Shown in pieces: positions 1 through 6,040 of a stretch of DNA of 16,736 nt. The position numbers and the translations under genes are program-made. This DNA is from an uncultured Clostridia bacterium (lineage in GTDB: Bacteria > Bacillota > Clostridia > Christensenellales > Maliibacteriaceae): contig CAKTSO010000025.1 of assembly GCA_934613185.1 (NCBI GenBank), forward strand, positions 1-16,736, in the 5' to 3' direction. A model generated the notes under the pieces. It saw only the letters and a list, made by a program, of their open reading frames with translations, did not search any database and was not told the DNA's origin. Within the stretch, counting starts at the first letter, position 1; each line of letters begins with the position of its first letter.

Positions 1-261
1 TTTCAATTTTTGTATTCCGCTGCAAGATCGCATAAAACGCAGAAGCACATCGTCGAGTTCATTCTAACAACATCCTTACGTCTTGTCAATTTAAAATCCA
101 AAAAGCTCCGAAAGGGCAAAAATATATCGGAGAAGCAGGCATGGTTTTGAATTTTCGTCCGAAGACGCGGCATGCTTCGCCGAAAACGAGGCTGGTCGTC
201 TTGCCGCCGAAGGTTTCGCGCTTCACAGCCACTCAAAATCCACATTTTTCATGATTTGCCG
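1..261. other. Non-coding left edge
   Basis: I see no convincing gene here. An 80-codon minus-strand reading frame (3-245) has no ribosome binding site, no recognisable domain and an odd composition rich in Arg, Cys and Phe, so I treat it as chance. The stretch holds a strong minus-strand promoter (61-89). It also has a CTCCGA/TCGGAG inverted repeat (106-111 and 127-132, 15-nt loop) upstream of that promoter with respect to its direction. The promoter implies that a gene or RNA transcribed leftward begins at or beyond the window edge. Confidence 0.6.
61..89 (-). promoter_or_regulatory. Sigma-A-type promoter firing leftward
   Basis: Read on the minus strand, a perfect -35 box TTGACA (84-89) is separated by 17 bases from a -10 box TAGAAT (61-66, 5 of 6 consensus). 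The expected start of transcription is near position 54, so the transcript leaves the window almost at once. The target gene is not visible. The only in-window frame after it is a 15-codon mini-ORF (3-50, minus) without a ribosome binding site. Confidence 0.75.
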
Positions 262-292
262 CAAACAAAAAGCAGCCGTTTTCGGCTGCTTT
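262..292 (-). terminator. Intrinsic terminator of the VanW-family gene
   Basis: On the minus strand, a 10-bp stem with left arm AAAGCAGCCG and right arm CGGCTGCTTT (269-278 and 283-292) encloses a 4-base loop and runs into a T-rich tail. It lies 14 bases past the stop of the gene that ends at 306, which is the expected place and orientation. The plus-strand side lacks a good U-tract, so it is probably one-directional. Confidence 0.85.
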
Positions 293-305
293 ATCAGTCA
301 ACTTT

Positions 306-2099
306 TTACTCCCCTCCGCCTTCGACCGGCGTGGGATCGGGCGCGGGCGCGGGAGCCGGTGCGGGCTGCGCGCCGCCGACGGTGATCTCCGCGCGGCGCG
401 TGGGGTAGGCGTCGACGTGATCGACGACGCGTTTGATCTCGTTGCCGTCTTTGTCGAGCCAGAGCTTGTAGACGCGCACGTCGTAGCCGTTGAGCGCCGA
501 GACGACCGTTTCGCGATAGCCGACGGGCTTGGAACGGTCGACCGTGACCTTTGCCTCGCCGGGATAGCGCGTGCCGAGCATTTCGGACTCCATCTCGATG
601 GAAATGCCGTCTTCGAGCGGCTTGCCGTAGATCATGAACGTCACGCTCGTGTCCGTATACGAACCGAAAATGTAGATCGGATGGTCGCTCGTGTTGCGGA
701 ACGCCATGTCGTAGTATCCGTAGGCGATCGTCGCGTCCTGTCCTTTGGGCACATAGGTGGAGGCGATGGCGTGCGGCGCGCGCCGGGTGATCTCCATATC
801 GCAGCGCACGGCGGCGTTGTAAAGCGTGGTCGCGGCCTGGCAGACGCCGCCGCCGCGGCCCGTCGCGCTGCGTCCGCCGATGATGACGCCCGCCTCGCGA
901 TAGCCGTTCTCTGCCAAAGAGGTGTTGCCGACGACGCCGTTGAACGAAAACTCTTCGCCGGGCTGAATGACCGTGCCGTTGATGGCGTCGGTTGCGCGAT
1001 GAATATTATACACACGGGAGGAGACGTAGGCGTACTGCGTCGTGAACGTGCGCATGAGCTGCACGTTTTCCTGCAGGGATGCGAGCGTTTCCTTCGGCTG
1101 CGTTTCGGCGACGGAAAGCTCGATCGGCGCGAAATCGGTCTCGTTCGCCGTCACGATCGCGTCGACGAGCGCGCTTTGGTCGAGCTTGCGGCCGACGCGC
1201 TCCTCCTGCATCAAAAACAGATTGTTGACACCGTCGTTTTCGGGGTTGACCTCGATCGAAGGCTCCTGCACCTCGCAGTCGATCTGCGCCGCAAGCTCCG
1301 TCGCGTATTCCGTCGCCGCGTCCTCGGAGATCTCGCACGGCACGGCAAAATCCCGCCCCGCGCCGAGCGCGAGATAGACGTCGTGCAGCTTTTCCCGCCG
1401 CGAACCCGTGCGCCCGAAATTCCAGGCCTCGTCGAGCGCGGCCGCGGTGTCATACTTCGGCTCAAAGCGCGATATCTTTTCCCGATAGGTCGTTTTCCCG
1501 TCGCGGAAGACGATCTTGCGGTTGAAGCGATCCGACGAGAACGCCTCGTCCAGCGCGGCCTTCGCCTCATCGCGCGTCATGTCGGAAAGATCCGTGCCGC
1601 CGACGCTCACGCGATAGAGCGTGTCCTGCGACAAAAGCTTGCTTTCCCGAACAAAGCGCGCCGCGAGCGACCCCGCGCCGAACGCGAAGCAAAGCGCCAT
1701 TGCGCCGAGAAAGACGTATTTTGCCGCGCGACCCGCTTTCTTCGGCGCGGCGGGAACGGCGGCCGGTTCTTCTTTTTCGTTTTCTTTTTCTTCTTCGCCA
1801 AGCGGTTCCGCCGCGTCCTCCTGCGGCGGTTCGGACGGAGCTTCCGCCGTTTCGTCGACGGTCTCGACCGCCTGCGCCGCGTCCTGTTCGGGTTCGCCGT
1901 CCGCGGGCGCGTCCGTTTCGTTTATTTTGTTTGCTTCGGGAAGCTCGGTCAGCGTGCCGTCGAGCGCGGCAAGCACATCTTCGGCGTCGTCGGGCGCGCC
2001 GGGAGCGTCGTCCGACAGGCTGTCCACAAGGCTCCTGCTGATCTGCTCTTCGAGCGCGTCGCCCTCGGGGGTGGCCGGGATCAAATTGGGATCATCCAT
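306..2099 (-). CDS. Membrane-anchored VanW/YoaR-family protein
   Basis: 597 residues. The N-terminal ~125 residues are strikingly acidic and rich in Ala, Glu, Pro and Asp, with no predicted fold. One hydrophobic segment (about 127-149) follows a basic KKAGRAAK stretch, which suggests a cytoplasmic tail, one membrane anchor and an outside domain. Residues about 165-335 match the peptidoglycan-binding-like repeat found before VanW domains. The VanW domain spans about 355-490, with the typical motif GRGGGVCQAATTLYNAA (414-430). Residues about 515-575 look G5-like, and the tail is Pro-Ala rich. VanW proteins are linked to the cell envelope, but their biochemical activity is unknown; membership does not imply vancomycin resistance. 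The start is supported by AGGAG 8-9 bases upstream. It is a single-gene unit with its own promoter and terminator. Confidence 0.9.
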   Translation of the reverse strand: MDDPNLIPATPEGDALEEQISRSLVDSLSDDAPGAPDDAEDVLAALDGTLTELPEANKINETDAPADGEPEQDAAQAVETVDETAEAPSEPPQEDAAEPLGEEEKENEKEEPAAVPAAPKKAGRAAKYVFLGAMALCFAFGAGSLAARFVRESKLLSQDTLYRVSVGGTDLSDMTRDEAKAALDEAFSSDRFNRKIVFRDGKTTYREKISRFEPKYDTAAALDEAWNFGRTGSRREKLHDVYLALGAGRDFAVPCEISEDAATEYATELAAQIDCEVQEPSIEVNPENDGVNNLFLMQEERVGRKLDQSALVDAIVTANETDFAPIELSVAETQPKETLASLQENVQLMRTFTTQYAYVSSRVYNIHRATDAINGTVIQPGEEFSFNGVVGNTSLAENGYREAGVIIGGRSATGRGGGVCQAATTLYNAAVRCDMEITRRAPHAIASTYVPKGQDATIAYGYYDMAFRNTSDHPIYIFGSYTDTSVTFMIYGKPLEDGISIEMESEMLGTRYPGEAKVTVDRSKPVGYRETVVSALNGYDVRVYKLWLDKDGNEIKRVVDHVDAYPTRRAEITVGGAQPAPAPAPAPDPTPVEGGGE

Positions 2100-2144
2100 G
2101 AGAATAACTCCTGTGTCTGGAAGAATGTCATCGGAATACTACTT

Positions 2145-2173
2145 ATCTTAATGGATACAAACGCGCGTGTAAA
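2145..2173 (-). promoter_or_regulatory. Promoter of the VanW-family gene
   Basis: Minus strand: -35 TTTACA (2168-2173, 5 of 6 consensus), 17-base spacer, -10 TAAGAT (2145-2150, 4 of 6). It is about 45 bases upstream of the ATG at 2099, with an AGGAG ribosome binding site in between. It is divergent to the plus-strand promoter at 2229-2257. Confidence 0.65.
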
Positions 2174-2271
2174 TGCGCGCGGCGCGTTGTGACGCAAAGT
2201 TCATACTTCTGTAAAAAACGAAAAGCCCTTTGCACAAAGCGGACAATGGGGTATAATAAAGCTGTATCCAT
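2151..2271. repeat. 9-bp inverted repeat shared by the divergent promoters
   Basis: ATGGATACA at 2151-2159 is repeated inverted as TGTATCCAT at 2263-2271. Each promoter, read in its own direction, meets TGTATCCAT: in the minus promoter just before the -10 box, and in the plus promoter at the predicted transcription start. It could be an operator shared by both transcripts, or chance in about 200 bases. Confidence 0.4.
2229..2257 (+). promoter_or_regulatory. Promoter of the P-loop/thrC/trpS/GNAT operon
   Basis: -35 TTTGCA (2229-2234), 17-base spacer and a perfect -10 TATAAT (2252-2257). The predicted start is near 2264, giving a leader of about 75 bases before the ATG at 2340. The leader contains two small inverted repeats: ATGTC/GACAT (2270-2283) and GCGGC/GCCGC (2286-2298). 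A strong AAGGAGG site ends 8 bases before the start codon. Confidence 0.75.
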
Positions 2272-2339
2272 GTCACAAGACATACGCGGCGCAGCCGCAA
2301 AAATACAACACACTCTTTTATTTTAAGGAGGACAAAGCC

Positions 2340-2756
2340 ATGATTCAGATCATCGCCGGCAAAAAAGGTTCGGGCAAGACCAAGAGACTGATCGCGCAGA
2401 CCAACGAGGCGGTCAACGTCAAGCACGGCAGCATCCTGTTCATCGACGACGACAAGGATTATCTCTACGACGTCCGTCATCAGGTCCGCTTCGTCGACGC
2501 CAGCGAATACGGCATCAACGATCCCGACATGTTCTACGGCTTCATCTGCGGCATCGCGGCGCAGGATTTCGACCTCGACACGATTTTCGTCGACGCGTTC
2601 CTTCGCATCGTCAACGCCAAGATGGAGGATCTGGAAGACTTCTTCAAGAGCCTCGAGAAGATCCTCGAGGTGCATAAGATCGACATGGTCCTGAGCGTTT
2701 CCGCCGATCCCGCCACGCTCCCGGACTACGCGAAAGCCTGGGTTCAGGAGGCGTAA
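2340..2756 (+). CDS. Small P-loop ATP-binding protein of unknown function
   Basis: 138 residues. A canonical Walker A motif, GKKGSGKT (7-14), sits at the extreme N-terminus. A Walker B-like strand TIFVD follows (81-85), then a strand ending LSVSAD (118-123) that could be sensor-like. The core is therefore a minimal RecA/thymidine-kinase-sized P-loop fold with no extra domain. Similar small proteins in Clostridia are usually annotated as hypothetical ATP-binding or PilT-like proteins, and no reaction is known to me. The start is fixed by AAGGAGG at good spacing. It is the first gene of an operon with thrC (3-base gap), trpS and a GNAT gene. This placement gives no clear functional clue beyond co-expression with amino-acid and translation genes. 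Confidence 0.85.
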   Translation: MIQIIAGKKGSGKTKRLIAQTNEAVNVKHGSILFIDDDKDYLYDVRHQVRFVDASEYGINDPDMFYGFICGIAAQDFDLDTIFVDAFLRIVNAKMEDLEDFFKSLEKILEVHKIDMVLSVSADPATLPDYAKAWVQEA

Positions 2757-2759
2757 GGA

Positions 2760-4235
2760 ATGCGGTATTGCAGTACCCGGGACGCCGCATTGCAAAAAAG
2801 CGCGCATGAAGTGATCCTGGAGGGCATCGCGCCCGACGGCGGCCTTTATGTGCCCTGCGAAATTCCGAAGATCGACGTCAAATCGCTTCTGCCGCTTTCC
2901 TATGCCGAACGTGCGAAGCGCATTTTCGCCGCGTTTTTGGATGATTATTCGGACGAGGAGCTGGAAGGCGTCGTGCGCGGGGCGTATGCGCCCGGCCGTT
3001 TCGACGAAGAAGGCGTCTGCCCGATGGCGCAGCTGCACGACGGTCTGTTCGTCATGGAGCTTTTCCATGGCCCGACGCTCGCCTTTAAGGACGTCGCGCT
3101 TCAGGCCATGCCGCGCCTTCTGCCCCTCGCGGCGCAAAAAAGCGGCAGCAAAAACGAGATTTTGATCCTCGTGGCCACCAGCGGCGACACCGGAAAGGCC
3201 GCGCTGGAGGGCTTCTGCGACGTCCCCGGTACGCGCATTGTCGTGTTCTATCCCAAAGACGGCGTCAGCCGCGCGCAGTTTTTGCAAATGGCGACGCAGA
3301 ATGGGGAAAACACCCACGTCGTGGCCGTCGAGGGCAACTTCGACGACTGCCAGCGCGGAGTGAAACAGCTGTTTACCGACGCGGCGTTCGAAAAAGAAAT
3401 GACGGATCAAGGCGAGACGCTCTCTTCCGCCAACTCGATCAACTGGGCGCGCCTGATGCCCCAGATCGGGTATTATTTCTCGACATACGTCGATCTTGTG
3501 AACGAAGAGAAGATCGCGATGGGCGATCCCGTCAATTTCGTCGTGCCGACCGGCAACTTCGGCGACATTCTGGCGGGCGAGTTCGCGCGGCTCATGGGCC
3601 TTCCCGTCGGAAAGCTCGTCTGCGCGTCCAACAGCAATGACGTGCTCGTCGATTTCTTCAAAAAAGGCGAATACGACAGCCGCCGCCCGTTTTATAAGAC
3701 CGTCTCTCCGTCGATGGATATCCTCGTCTCCAGCAATCTGGAGCGCCTTTTGTTCCTTCGCACGCGCGACGACGCGTTCGTCCGCGACGCCATGGAGCGC
3801 CTGACCTCCGGCGGCGCGTACGACTGCCGCGATTTGATGCGGGTCATCGGCGACGGCTTCTACAGCGGTCGCTGCGGCGAGAAAGAGACGCTCGCGGAAA
3901 TTCGTCATATCTTTGACGAATACGGCTACTGCATCGATCCGCATACCGCGGTCGCGATGCATGTGTGCGAGGAATATCAGAAAGAAAGCGGCGACAACGC
4001 GGTCACCGTCGTTTTGTCCACGGCAAGCCCGTTCAAGTTCACCGACGCCGTGCTGCGCGCGCTCGGAAAAGAGCCTGCGGGCGACATGTTTGCGCAGGCA
4101 AAACAGCTGGCCGAGATCGCCAAACTGCCCGTTCCCGCACCGATCACGGCGCTTGAAAACGCCCCGATCCGCCACGAGCGCACCTGCGCGGCGGACAAAA
4201 TGGGGGGCGCCGTGCGCGAGATCCTCGGCAAATAA
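2760..4235 (+). CDS. thrC: Threonine synthase
   Basis: 491 residues, the usual length for the long bacterial/fungal-type enzyme. It converts O-phospho-homoserine to threonine with pyridoxal phosphate, the last step of threonine synthesis, in the cytoplasm. The N-terminus has the family hallmark (STRD at 5-8, GIAPDGGLYVP at 22-32). The PLP lysine is K110 in FHGPTLAFKD (102-111). The glycine-rich SGDTGKAALEGF segment (141-152) should bind the PLP phosphate. A typical C-terminal region follows with GNFGD and the TASPFKF segment. An AGGAGG site overlapping the end of the preceding gene supports ATG 2760. No frameshift or missing key residue was seen. Confidence 0.96.
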   Translation: MRYCSTRDAALQKSAHEVILEGIAPDGGLYVPCEIPKIDVKSLLPLSYAERAKRIFAAFLDDYSDEELEGVVRGAYAPGRFDEEGVCPMAQLHDGLFVMELFHGPTLAFKDVALQAMPRLLPLAAQKSGSKNEILILVATSGDTGKAALEGFCDVPGTRIVVFYPKDGVSRAQFLQMATQNGENTHVVAVEGNFDDCQRGVKQLFTDAAFEKEMTDQGETLSSANSINWARLMPQIGYYFSTYVDLVNEEKIAMGDPVNFVVPTGNFGDILAGEFARLMGLPVGKLVCASNSNDVLVDFFKKGEYDSRRPFYKTVSPSMDILVSSNLERLLFLRTRDDAFVRDAMERLTSGGAYDCRDLMRVIGDGFYSGRCGEKETLAEIRHIFDEYGYCIDPHTAVAMHVCEEYQKESGDNAVTVVLSTASPFKFTDAVLRALGKEPAGDMFAQAKQLAEIAKLPVPAPITALENAPIRHERTCAADKMGGAVREILGK

Positions 4236-4252
4236 GGAGTAAAACAAATTAT

Positions 4253-5251
4253 ATGGAAACCCAAACCGAACGCAAGCCGGTCGTGTTTTCCGCCGTGCAG
4301 CCCTCGGGCCTGCCGACGATCGGCAATTATATCGGCGCGCTGAAAAACTGGGTCACGATGCAGGAGGAATTCGACTGCATCTACGCCGTGGCCGATCTGC
4401 ACGCCATCACCGTCCGCCAGGAGCCCGCGCGTCTGCGCGCCAATTCCATGCAGATGCTGGCGCTTCTTCTGGCCTGCGGCGTCGATCCGCAAAAAAGCGT
4501 GCTGTTCATGCAGTCCCACGTCTCGGCGCACTGCGAGCTTGCGTGGCTGCTCAACTGCATCACCTATCTTGGCGAGTTGTCCCGTATGACGCAGTTTAAG
4601 GACAAGAGCCAGAAACACAGCACGAACATCAACGCCGGCCTTCTGGACTATCCCGTTTTGATGGCGGCGGATATCCTGCTCTATCAGGCGGAGTTCGTCC
4701 CCGTCGGTCAGGATCAAAAACAGCATCTTGAGCTGTCGCGCAATCTGGCCGAACGCTTCAACAACGCCTATTCGCCGACGTTCACCGTTCCCGAGGGGTA
4801 TATCCCCAAATCCGGCGGACGCATCATGAGCCTTCAGGACCCGACGCATAAAATGTCCAAGTCCGACGAGGCGAACGCTTACATCGGCGTCCTCGACACG
4901 CCCGACGAGATCGCGCGCAAGATCAAGCGCGCCGTCACGGACTCCGTCGGCGTCGTCAATTATTCGCCCGATCAGCCCGGCGTGTCCAATCTTCTGGACA
5001 TCTATGCCGCGTTCTCGTCCTGCACGCCCGAAGAGGCGGCGGCGCATTTCGAGGGCAAGGGCTACGGCGATTTGAAGAGCGAGCTGACCGACCGCCTGGT
5101 CGAGGTTCTCTCGCCCATTCGCGAAAACTGCGTCCGCTATATGGCCGACAAGGCGTATTTGCAGGAAGTGATGAAGCAGGGCGAGGAAAAAGCCGCCCGC
5201 ATTGCAAACCGTACGCTGTCCAAAGTCCGCCGCAAGATGGGATTTGTGTAA
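4253..5251 (+). CDS. trpS: Tryptophanyl-tRNA synthetase
   Basis: 332 residues, normal for bacterial TrpRS, a class I synthetase that charges tRNA-Trp. The N-terminal motif QPSGLPTIGNYIGAL (16-30) contains the HIGH-type signature as TIGN. KMSKS is at 200-204 inside DPTHKMSKSDEANAY. GQDQKQHLELSRNLAERFN (152-170) is a hallmark of this enzyme. The start ATG 4253 follows an AAGGAG (4234-4239) that overlaps the thrC stop, with a longish 13-base spacing. The gene lies 17 bases after thrC and 4 bases before the GNAT gene. No T-box-like leader is visible directly in front of it, so expression is probably from the operon promoter at 2229-2257. Confidence 0.96.
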   Translation: METQTERKPVVFSAVQPSGLPTIGNYIGALKNWVTMQEEFDCIYAVADLHAITVRQEPARLRANSMQMLALLLACGVDPQKSVLFMQSHVSAHCELAWLLNCITYLGELSRMTQFKDKSQKHSTNINAGLLDYPVLMAADILLYQAEFVPVGQDQKQHLELSRNLAERFNNAYSPTFTVPEGYIPKSGGRIMSLQDPTHKMSKSDEANAYIGVLDTPDEIARKIKRAVTDSVGVVNYSPDQPGVSNLLDIYAAFSSCTPEEAAAHFEGKGYGDLKSELTDRLVEVLSPIRENCVRYMADKAYLQEVMKQGEEKAARIANRTLSKVRRKMGFV

Positions 5252-5255
5252 GGTC

Positions 5256-5768
5256 ATGCAGCATAACGACTCCCGCGTCCTTGTGCGCGAGGCACGTCTG
5301 CGCGACGTGTCGTCGATCATGCGCATCTTAAACGACGATATTTTGAACGGCGAAAACACGCTCGACACCCGTGTCTGGACGAAGACACAGGGCGTGATGT
5401 GGTTCATGCGGCACGATTCGGAGACCTATCCGATCTACGTCGCGGAATCGGACGGCAAAGTCATCGGCTATGCCGCCGTCAATCCCTATCGCAGCGCCCT
5501 GGGTTTCGAACGCATCGCGGAAAACTCGATTTACGTCGACGCGACGTTCCGCCGCCGCGGCGTGGCGACGCAGCTGGTCTCCCGCGTCCTCGACGAGGCA
5601 AGAAAGCGCGGCTACCGCATCATGATGGCCACCGTCATCAGCACGAACACCCCTTCCCTTCGCCTGCACGAAAGCCTCGGCTACGAGCGCATGAGCACCC
5701 TCGTCCGCGGCGGCCAGCGCGGCGGCAAGCCGATCGACCTCGTTTTGATGAAACGTGTCCTGCAATGA
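5256..5768 (+). CDS. GNAT N-acetyltransferase, phosphinothricin-acetyltransferase-like
   Basis: 170 residues from ATG 5256, four bases after the trpS stop. The single GNAT domain covers nearly the whole protein. VREARLRDVSSIMRILND (10-27) is the usual first strand and helix. NSIYVDATFRRRGVATQL (90-107) contains the acetyl-CoA phosphate-binding R-x-x-G-x-A motif. NTPSLRLHESLGYERM (131-146) is the conserved end. The overall pattern matches the phosphinothricin/methionine-sulfone acetyltransferase (Pat/Bar/YncA) group, but the substrate cannot be assigned. The ribosome binding site is weak, and translation is probably coupled to trpS. A TTG start at 5202 would lie inside trpS and adds non-conserved residues, so I rejected it. 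It is the last gene of the operon. Confidence 0.9.
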   Translation: MQHNDSRVLVREARLRDVSSIMRILNDDILNGENTLDTRVWTKTQGVMWFMRHDSETYPIYVAESDGKVIGYAAVNPYRSALGFERIAENSIYVDATFRRRGVATQLVSRVLDEARKRGYRIMMATVISTNTPSLRLHESLGYERMSTLVRGGQRGGKPIDLVLMKRVLQ

Positions 5769-5787
5769 GACGAAAAAACGAATTTGC

Positions 5788-5831
5788 AAACGTCCCGCAT
5801 GAACATCTTTGTTTGTGCGGGACGTTTTTTT
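5788..5831 (+). terminator. Intrinsic terminator of the thrC-trpS operon
   Basis: A 9-bp GC-rich stem (CGTCCCGCA at 5791-5799 with TGCGGGACG at 5816-5824), extended by AAA/TTT pairs, is followed by a run of seven T (5825-5831). It starts 19 bases after the GNAT stop. It separates the housekeeping operon from the cas operon. Confidence 0.93.
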
Positions 5832-5873
5832 GTGTGAACTTGCAATGCGAAGAGATCGGCTGTTTGTGTCGAA

Positions 5874-5908
5874 TAAAATTGAATTTTACCAAACTATTTG
5901 AAAAATAG
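5874..5908. promoter_or_regulatory. Two perfect palindromes upstream of the cas promoter
   Basis: TAAAATT-G-AATTTTA (5874-5888) and CTATTT-GAA-AAATAG (5894-5908) are both perfect, odd-centred inverted repeats. The second ends 9 bases before the -35 box at 5918. They could be binding sites for a dimeric regulator of the cas operon, or simply an AT-rich UP-like element. No regulator gene is in the window. Confidence 0.5.
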
Positions 5909-5917
5909 AAATGCGGA

Positions 5918-5945
5918 TTGACTTTTATCATGGCGAATCTATAAT
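5918..5945 (+). promoter_or_regulatory. Promoter of the cas operon
   Basis: -35 TTGACT (5918-5923, 5 of 6), 16-base spacer, perfect -10 TATAAT (5940-5945). Transcription should start near 5952, giving a leader of about 90 bases before cas3. This is the only strong promoter I found for the eight-gene operon. Confidence 0.8.
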
Positions 5946-5962
5946 GAAAACAGAATCGATCG

Positions 5963-6002
5963 AAAAAAGCAGTTTTTGCTTTTTAAAACGTCATTTTTGA
6001 CG
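5963..6002 (+). other. Two hairpins in the cas mRNA leader
   Basis: AAAAAGCA (5964-5971) pairs with TGCTTTTT (5977-5984) over a 5-base loop; CGTCA (5989-5993) pairs with TGACG (5998-6002) over a TTTT loop. The first resembles a weak terminator, because its right arm is T-rich but the stem has only two GC pairs. It may act as an attenuator or have no role. Confidence 0.4.
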
Positions 6003-6027
6003 ATGGTGTCGGACGATAAATGGGACG

Positions 6028-6033
6028 AAGGGA
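6028..6033 (+). promoter_or_regulatory. Ribosome binding site that sets the cas3 start
   Basis: AAGGGA lies 7 bases before ATG 6041. The in-frame ATG at 6020 has no comparable site, so 6041 is preferred. Confidence 0.6.
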
Positions 6034-6040
6034 ATGTACG

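Noticed and set aside
1..305. A tRNA, riboswitch or other structured RNA at the left edge
   Set aside because: I found no cloverleaf, T-loop motif or known riboswitch core, only short inverted repeats.
417..2192. 591-codon plus-strand frame opposite the VanW gene
   Set aside because: It is a GC-driven antisense shadow. It is Arg/Val-rich, has no domain, and the opposite strand has a clear VanW domain with ribosome binding site, promoter and terminator.
2148..4247. 699-codon minus-strand frame opposite the P-loop gene and thrC
   Set aside because: Shadow frame over two well-recognised genes; composition is that of a complementary GC-rich frame and no motif is present.
5202..5255. TTG start for the GNAT gene inside trpS
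   Set aside because: The added 18 residues are not GNAT-like and overlap trpS; ATG 5256 follows the trpS stop directly.
5769..6040. A small gene or mobile-element scar between the GNAT gene and cas3
   Set aside because: No reading frame with a ribosome binding site, no terminal inverted repeats and no target duplication could be seen; promoter and leader elements explain the stretch.
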